Part shown: positions 6,177 to 10,454 of the stretch, piece after piece
Position numbering within the stretch: the first letter of the stretch is position 1
Layout: each line of letters begins with the position of its first letter
Source of the DNA: an uncultured Burkholderiales bacterium
GTDB lineage: Bacteria; Pseudomonadota; Gammaproteobacteria; Burkholderiales; Burkholderiaceae_C
DNA: 10,454 nucleotides
Reading direction: 5' to 3'
Assembly: GCA_903952885.1 (NCBI GenBank)
Contig: CAJBHE010000181.1
Location: forward strand, 1 to 10,454
The notes under the pieces: generated by a model
Told to the model about the DNA's origin: nothing
Databases searched by the model: none
The model's input: only the letters and a program-made list of their open reading frames with translations
Made by a program: the position numbers and the translations under genes

Positions 6177-7120
6177 GCGTTAGCAGCCTCTAGCGCGTCG
6201 ATGAACATCGCGGCCACATCGAAACCTGTTTGGTCAAAGATTTCTTGAAAGCAGGTGGGGCTGGTGACGTTCACCTCGGTCAGACAGTCACCAATGACGT
6301 CCAAGCCCACCAACAACAAGCCGCGCTTGGCAAGGATAGGCGCTAGGGCTTCAGCAATTTCTTGGTCACGTGCTGAAATAGCTTGCGCCACACCTTTGCC
6401 GCCTGCCGCCAAGTTGCCGCGCACCTCACCACCTTGAGGAATGCGAGCCAAGCAATAGGGCACGACCTTGCCACCGATGACGAGCACGCGCTTGTCACCC
6501 TTGTCGATCGCGGGGATGAACTTCTGCACCATCACGGTTTGTGCACCATCACGGTTGAGGGTTTCGGTGATCGCGCCCAGGTTCAGTGCATCGTCCCTCA
6601 CGCGAAAGATGCCCATGCCGCCCATGCCATCAAGCGGTTTCAAGATGATGTCGCGGTGCTGCGCATGAAAAGCGCGAATGGCATCGGCACTGCGTGTCAC
6701 CAGCGTAGGGCTGATGAACTGCGCAAATTCCAAAATGGCCAACTTCTCGGGATGGTCACGTAAAGCCGCTGGCTTGTTGAACACCTTCGCGCCTTCGCGC
6801 TCGGCTTGCTCTAGCAAGTGCGTGGCGTAAAAGTACTCGCTGTCAAAGGGAGGGTCTTTGCGCATGACGATGGCGTCGGCACTTTTGAGCGCGTAATGTT
6901 CGTCCACGCTTTGCACTTCAAACCAATCCTCAGCATTACCCGTCAGACGCACCTGCTGCACGCGTGCAGACACCTGCTGGCCGCTTTGCCACACGATGTC
7001 TTGCGGCTCGCAGGCCAACACTTGGTGGCCGCGGCGCTGAGCCTCACGCATCATCGCAAACGTGGTGTCCTTGTAAATCTTGAAGGACGGCAGCGAATCT
7101 GCGACGAAAAGAATGTGCAT
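6173..7120 (-). CDS. gshB: Glutathione synthetase
   Basis: This enzyme joins gamma-glutamylcysteine and glycine using ATP, the second step of glutathione synthesis in the cytoplasm. The 315 residues match the bacterial GshB length (E. coli 316). The N-terminus MHILFVADSLPSFKIYKDTT is the typical pre-ATP-grasp start. The ATP-grasp part shows MRKDPPFDSEY (86-96), NKPAALRDHPEKL (115-127), the glycine-rich loop KPLDGMGGMGIF (161-172), ARIPQGGEVRGNLAAGGKG (225-243) and the metal-binding TEVNVTSPTCFQEI (281-294). The ATG at 7120 is five bases after the kup stop codon. There is no strong ribosome binding site in the gap, which suggests translational coupling. It is the last gene of a gshA-kup-gshB run, and its stop codon overlaps that of the convergent amidotransferase gene. 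Its base composition matches gshA but not kup. Confidence 0.97.
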   Translation of the reverse strand: MHILFVADSLPSFKIYKDTTFAMMREAQRRGHQVLACEPQDIVWQSGQQVSARVQQVRLTGNAEDWFEVQSVDEHYALKSADAIVMRKDPPFDSEYFYATHLLEQAEREGAKVFNKPAALRDHPEKLAILEFAQFISPTLVTRSADAIRAFHAQHRDIILKPLDGMGGMGIFRVRDDALNLGAITETLNRDGAQTVMVQKFIPAIDKGDKRVLVIGGKVVPYCLARIPQGGEVRGNLAAGGKGVAQAISARDQEIAEALAPILAKRGLLLVGLDVIGDCLTEVNVTSPTCFQEIFDQTGFDVAAMFIDALEAANA

Positions 7121-7125
7121 CAGGT

Positions 7126-9000
7126 TTAGATTTCGATTTTGCTGCCCAGCTCTACCACTGAGTTGCTGGGCAAGTTCAAGAAGTCGGCAGCAGAGCTGGC
7201 GTTGAGGTGCATTTGTGCAAACAGCTTTTCACGCCAGGGAGCCATGCCGCTCCCCACAGTTGGCACCACGCGGTCGCGCGACAAAAAGTAGCTGGTGGTC
7301 ATGGGGTCAATTTCGCAGCCATGGCCTGACAACGAGGCCAATCCACTTGGCACGTCGGGATTGTCCATAAAGCCGTAATGCAAGAAAACCTTCCAGCAGC
7401 TATTCCCCAATGGCTGAACATCCATGCGCTCTGCAACATCAATCCAAGGCACTTCATGGCTTCGAACGGTAACAAACAAATTCTGCGCATGCAGCACTTT
7501 GTTGTGTTTCAAGTTATGCAAAATCGCGTTAGGTACAGTGTCAGACTCTGCCGTCAAAAACACGGCTGTGCCCTCGACACGAGCGGGAGGGTGAGCAAAT
7601 ACTGATTCCAAGAACATAGCCAAATCCATGCCGTGGCTACGCACTGCTTGTCGCAGCAAGCGTCGTCCTTCTTTCCAAGTAGCCAACATCGCAAATAAGC
7701 CCAGAGCCATAACAATGGGAAACCAGCCGCCTTGGAAAAATTTCAAAGAGTTTGATACAAAGAAACTCACATCCACCGTTAAAAAAACAAGCGTAGCAGG
7801 AATGCAAATCCACAAAGGATATTTCCAGCTGTGACGAATCACAAAGTAGGTCATCAAAGTGGTGATGACCATCAGCAAACTCACAGAAATGCCGTAAGCC
7901 GCAGCCAAAGCACCAGAAGAACCAAACAAAGTCACTGACAGCACAACGCCAGCGAACAAGGTCCAATTCACTGCGGGAATATAGATCTGCCCTGTCTCTT
8001 GGATAGAGGTGTGCAATATGCTCATCCGTGGCAAAAAGCCAAGTTGAATGGTCTGCTTCGCGGCCGAATAGGCCCCCGAAATCAAAGCCTGTGACGCGAT
8101 CACCGTGGCAGCCGTCGCCAATATCACCATAGGGAATAAGGCCCAGTCAGGCATCATCATGAAAAACGGATTGCTGGCTGTTTCGGGATCAGCTAAGACC
8201 AACGCGCCCTGTCCAAGATAATTCAGCATCAAGCTAGGCATGATCATGTAAAACCACGCCAACTGGATTGGTTTTTTACCAAAATGACCCATGTCGGCGT
8301 ACAAGGCTTCCGCCCCAGTTACACACAAAAATACCGCGCCTAGCGTGATGAATGCCAAGCCATAGTTTTCTAATGCAAATCGGATCGCATGCATTGGATT
8401 GACTGCGGCCAATACAGATGGATTTTCAACCACCTCCATCAAACCGAAATAGCCAATCGCCATAAACCACAACACCATCACAGGACCAAACAACTTGCCA
8501 ATGTCATCCGTGCCGCGCCGTTGGATTAAGAACAAAATGGCCAAAACAGACAAAGAAATTGGAACCACATAAGGCTTGGCTTCTGGCGTGACAATTTCTA
8601 AGCCCTCAACCGCAGAAAGCACGGAAATGGCTGGTGTGATCACGCCGTCGCCAAAAAAAAGGGCGACACCAAATACGCCTGCAATCAAAAGTACGGAATG
8701 CGCACGCGGTGAGTCTTTGACTCCCTGAGAGGCCAAAGCCAACAGGGACATCAAGCCACCCTCGCCTTGGTTATCAGCCCGCATGATGAGCGCCACATAC
8801 TTCAATGAAACGATGATCGTCAATGTCCAAATAAACATGGACAAAACACCCAAAATATTAACTTCGTTGATGGGCACATGGCCACTGGCAAACACCTCTT
8901 TAAAGGCGTACAAGGGAGATGTGCCAATGTCGCCATACACGACGCCAATTGCGCCAAGGGTGAGCGCCGTTAACGTCGATTTCTTTTGCTGTTCCATCAT
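7126..9000 (-). CDS. kup: Low-affinity potassium uptake permease Kup
   Basis: This inner-membrane K+ uptake permease of the KUP/HAK/KT family (probably K+/H+ symport) has 624 residues; E. coli Kup has 622. The signature VVYGDIGTSPLYAFKEVF is at residues 20-37, followed by MRADNQGEGGLMSLLALA (73-90) and FFGDGVITPAISVLSAVEG (115-133). About twelve hydrophobic segments run to roughly residue 450, then a hydrophilic cytoplasmic tail. Two ATGs stand in tandem at 9000 and 8997. GAGG at 9004-9007, overlapping the gshA stop, is only three bases from the first but six from the second, so translation from 8997 (623 residues) may be favoured. The gene lies five bases after gshA and five before gshB, so all three are probably one transcript. 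Hand counts on sampled 60-base rows give 37-53% GC, against 52-58% in gshA and gshB, so its composition differs from its neighbours. Confidence 0.96.
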   Translation of the reverse strand: MMEQQKKSTLTALTLGAIGVVYGDIGTSPLYAFKEVFASGHVPINEVNILGVLSMFIWTLTIIVSLKYVALIMRADNQGEGGLMSLLALASQGVKDSPRAHSVLLIAGVFGVALFFGDGVITPAISVLSAVEGLEIVTPEAKPYVVPISLSVLAILFLIQRRGTDDIGKLFGPVMVLWFMAIGYFGLMEVVENPSVLAAVNPMHAIRFALENYGLAFITLGAVFLCVTGAEALYADMGHFGKKPIQLAWFYMIMPSLMLNYLGQGALVLADPETASNPFFMMMPDWALFPMVILATAATVIASQALISGAYSAAKQTIQLGFLPRMSILHTSIQETGQIYIPAVNWTLFAGVVLSVTLFGSSGALAAAYGISVSLLMVITTLMTYFVIRHSWKYPLWICIPATLVFLTVDVSFFVSNSLKFFQGGWFPIVMALGLFAMLATWKEGRRLLRQAVRSHGMDLAMFLESVFAHPPARVEGTAVFLTAESDTVPNAILHNLKHNKVLHAQNLFVTVRSHEVPWIDVAERMDVQPLGNSCWKVFLHYGFMDNPDVPSGLASLSGHGCEIDPMTTSYFLSRDRVVPTVGSGMAPWREKLFAQMHLNASSAADFLNLPSNSVVELGSKIEI

Positions 9001-9003
9001 TTA

Positions 9004-9007
9004 CCTC
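9004..9007 (-). promoter_or_regulatory. kup ribosome binding site overlapping the gshA stop codon
   Basis: GAGG on the minus strand shares two bases with the gshA TGA (9008-9006). Its three-base distance from the ATG at 9000 is short, while six bases to the ATG at 8997 is normal. This supports coupled gshA-kup translation and the second ATG as the kup start. Confidence 0.6.
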
Positions 9008-10301
9008 AGTCGTAATTCTCTGCTTCAGGGTCGGTCGCTTCAAGCTCATAACTCGCAGCCAACATGGCTAAGCGTCCAATGACGCCATACATGTAAAAGC
9101 GGTTGGGTGTGCTTGCACCGGGTTTCATACCGGGTTGTGGCGTGTGCGCGCTTTGCTCAAACGCCAAGGGGACAAAGCTTGCGCCGGGCGCATTCAAATT
9201 TTCGTCAATGCCGCGGTCGGCGTGCACGCGGTAGAACCCGCCCACCACATAGCGGTCCATCATGTAAACCACAGGCTCAGCTACGGCATCATTCAATTGC
9301 TCATGCGTGATCACGCCCTCTTGGATGATGACCTGATTGACCTCTTGACCATCTTTGATCACACTCATTTTGTTGCGCGTCTTGCGATTGACCACGTCAA
9401 GGTCTTTCACATCACGCACGGTCATGATGCCCATGCCATAAGTGCCGTTGTCCGCCTTCACCACGACAAATGGTTTTTCGCTGATGCCGTACTCTTTGTA
9501 TTTGCGCTTGATCTTCGTCAGCAAGGCATCTACGTTGGTCTGCAAACATTCCATGCCCGTACCCTCGGCAAAATTCACTTCACCGCATTGGTTGAACATG
9601 GGGTTGATCAGCCACGGGTCGATGCCTAACAACTTGCCAAAACGCTTGGACACTTCTTCGTAGCACTCGAAGTGTTTGGTCTTACGACGCACGCTCCATC
9701 CCGCGTGCAAGGGCGGCAACAAATGCTGTTCGTGCAAATCTTCCAAGATGCCGGGTATGCCGGCGCTCAAATCGTTGTTGAGCAAAATCGTACAGGGGTC
9801 AAAGTCTTTGAGGCCCAAACGGTGCTTGCCGCGAATCACAGGCTCAAGCGTTACGGTATCGCCGTTAGGCAAGTCGATGGTGGTGTTTTCTTTGATCTCG
9901 GGGTTGATGGAGCCCACGCGCACATTCAAACCCGCCATGTGAAAGATGCGTTGCAACTGCGCCACGTTCGACAAATAAAACATATTGCGCGTGTGATTTT
10001 CGGGGATCAACAAGAGGTTGCGCGCTTCGGGGCAAATCTTCTCGATCGCGGCCATGGCAGCTTGCACAGCCAATGGCAGCATCTCGGGCGTGAGGTTGTT
10101 CCAGCCCCCTGGGTATAGGTTGGTGTCGACGGGTGCGAGCTTGAACCCTGCGTTGCGAATGTCCACCGAGCTGTAGAACGGCGGCGTGTGCTCCATCCAC
10201 TCCAAGCGAAACCAGCGCTCAATGGCGGGCATGGAATCGAGGATGCGTTGCTCAAGCTCGTTGATGGGGCCCTTGAGGGCCGTGATGAGGTGGGGAACCA
10301 T
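9006..10301 (-). CDS. gshA: Glutamate-cysteine ligase, proteobacterial (ferrooxidans) type
   Basis: This enzyme forms gamma-glutamylcysteine from glutamate and cysteine with ATP, the first and usually rate-limiting step of glutathione synthesis. It belongs to the glutamate-cysteine ligase type found in Acidithiobacillus ferrooxidans and betaproteobacteria (TIGR02049-like), not the E. coli GshA type. Recognisable stretches are SSVDIRNAGFKLAPVDTNLY (44-63), PGGWNNLTPEM (64-74), LIPENHTRNMFYL (98-110), LLNNDLSAGIPGILEDL (173-189) and the glycine-rich, ATP-grasp-like VVKADNGTYGMGI (280-292). I use the ATG at 10301 (431 residues). An in-frame TTG at 10325 would add eight residues, but AAGGA at 10306-10310 is correctly placed for the ATG and would lie inside the longer frame. 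It follows proA by 55 bases and precedes kup by five. Confidence 0.95.
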   Translation of the reverse strand: MVPHLITALKGPINELEQRILDSMPAIERWFRLEWMEHTPPFYSSVDIRNAGFKLAPVDTNLYPGGWNNLTPEMLPLAVQAAMAAIEKICPEARNLLLIPENHTRNMFYLSNVAQLQRIFHMAGLNVRVGSINPEIKENTTIDLPNGDTVTLEPVIRGKHRLGLKDFDPCTILLNNDLSAGIPGILEDLHEQHLLPPLHAGWSVRRKTKHFECYEEVSKRFGKLLGIDPWLINPMFNQCGEVNFAEGTGMECLQTNVDALLTKIKRKYKEYGISEKPFVVVKADNGTYGMGIMTVRDVKDLDVVNRKTRNKMSVIKDGQEVNQVIIQEGVITHEQLNDAVAEPVVYMMDRYVVGGFYRVHADRGIDENLNAPGASFVPLAFEQSAHTPQPGMKPGASTPNRFYMYGVIGRLAMLAASYELEATDPEAENYD

Positions 10302-10305
10302 GGTG

Positions 10306-10310
10306 TCCTT
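10306..10310 (-). promoter_or_regulatory. gshA ribosome binding site
   Basis: AAGGA on the minus strand ends four bases before the ATG at 10301. It fixes the gshA start against the alternative upstream TTG at 10325. Confidence 0.7.
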
Positions 10311-10329
10311 GTATGTGGAGGGCAATTCT

Positions 10330-10350
10330 AGGGCGTTGGGATGACGCCCT
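10330..10350 (-). other. Hairpin in the proA-gshA gap
   Basis: AGGGCGT (10350-10344 on the minus strand) and ACGCCCT (10336-10330) form a perfect seven-pair, GC-rich stem around a seven-base loop. Imperfect pairing may extend it outward to about 10326-10355. No T-tract follows on either strand, so it is not a standard intrinsic terminator. It fills most of the short gap between the proA stop and the gshA ribosome binding site, where it could slow readthrough, mark an RNA-processing point or protect a 3' end. Confidence 0.5.
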
Positions 10351-10356
10351 TGGAAT

Positions 10357-10454
10357 CTAAATTCGAATCTCGCCTTGTCCCAAAACGACGTATTTGAGCG
10401 AAGTCAGACCCTCAATGCCCACAGGACCGCGCGCGTGGAACTTGTCAGTAGAAA
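10357..10454 (-). CDS. proA: Gamma-glutamyl phosphate reductase, C-terminal fragment (runs off the window)
   Basis: Only the last 32 codons are inside the window; the gene continues beyond the right edge. The fragment contains STDKFHARGPVGIEGLTSLK and ends YVVLGQGEIRI before a TAG stop at 10359-10357. The HARGP-G-E-LT-K pattern is the conserved C-terminus of ProA (E. coli ends with a closely similar HARGPMGLEALTTYKW stretch). ProA reduces gamma-glutamyl phosphate to glutamate semialdehyde with NADPH in proline synthesis. It is on the same strand as gshA, 55 bases upstream, so cotranscription is possible but is interrupted by a hairpin. Confidence 0.88.
   Translation of the reverse strand, partial: STDKFHARGPVGIEGLTSLKYVVLGQGEIRI

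Noticed and set aside
9135..9629. A 164-codon plus-strand open frame opposite gshA.
   Set aside because: It is the shadow of a strongly conserved gshA, with histidine- and valine-rich composition typical of antisense frames.
1..10454. Search by eye for CRISPR arrays, insertion sequences, prophage genes, tRNAs and toxin-antitoxin pairs.
   Set aside because: No regularly spaced repeats, terminal inverted repeats, transposase or integrase motifs, cloverleaf-like sequences or small paired genes were found. The window is dense core metabolism.

Overview
The window looks like chromosomal DNA from a betaproteobacterium of the order Burkholderiales, most likely a freshwater Comamonadaceae (Limnohabitans/Rhodoferax-like). 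The reasons are the proteobacterial/ferrooxidans-type GshA, a malate synthase G, a YafJ-type amidotransferase, a photolyase-like protein without an N-terminal antenna domain, moderate GC content and very tight gene packing. The taxonomic call is inference; no rRNA or other marker gene is present.

Layout, left to right. (1) Bases 1-235 hold no gene I can name; one unrecognised minus-strand frame is open to the left edge. (2) 236-1264 (+) encodes a ten-helix TDT/TehA-SLAC1 family transporter. (3) 1395-3614 (+) is glcB, malate synthase G, followed by a textbook UUCG-loop intrinsic terminator at 3661-3689. (4) 3738-4133 (+) encodes a small membrane-anchored protein of unknown function. (5) It converges on 4151-5353 (-), a cryptochrome/photolyase-family protein with the FAD-binding domain first and an apparent alpha/beta domain last. 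(6) 46 bp away and divergent lies 5400-6176 (+), a YafJ-type class II glutamine amidotransferase. (7) Its stop codon overlaps that of gshB. From the right edge the minus strand reads proA (3' end only), gshA, kup, gshB, with gaps of 55, 5 and 5 bases.

How the genes fit together. The right half is a probable operon: glutamate-cysteine ligase and glutathione synthetase make glutathione in two ATP-dependent steps, and the potassium uptake permease Kup is encoded between them. proA upstream diverts gamma-glutamyl phosphate to proline. The set therefore covers glutamate-derived solutes plus potassium, which suggests osmotic or redox homeostasis (inference). On the left, a transporter of a family that includes dicarboxylate carriers precedes malate synthase G, which condenses glyoxylate and acetyl-CoA to malate.

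Most of the window is ordinary core metabolism; I see no mobile element, CRISPR array, tRNA, rRNA or prophage. The points most worth a second look are the domain order of the photolyase-like protein, kup sitting inside the glutathione operon with visibly lower GC than its neighbours, a perfect palindrome in the 46-bp divergent promoter gap, and the uncharacterised 131-residue anchored protein.
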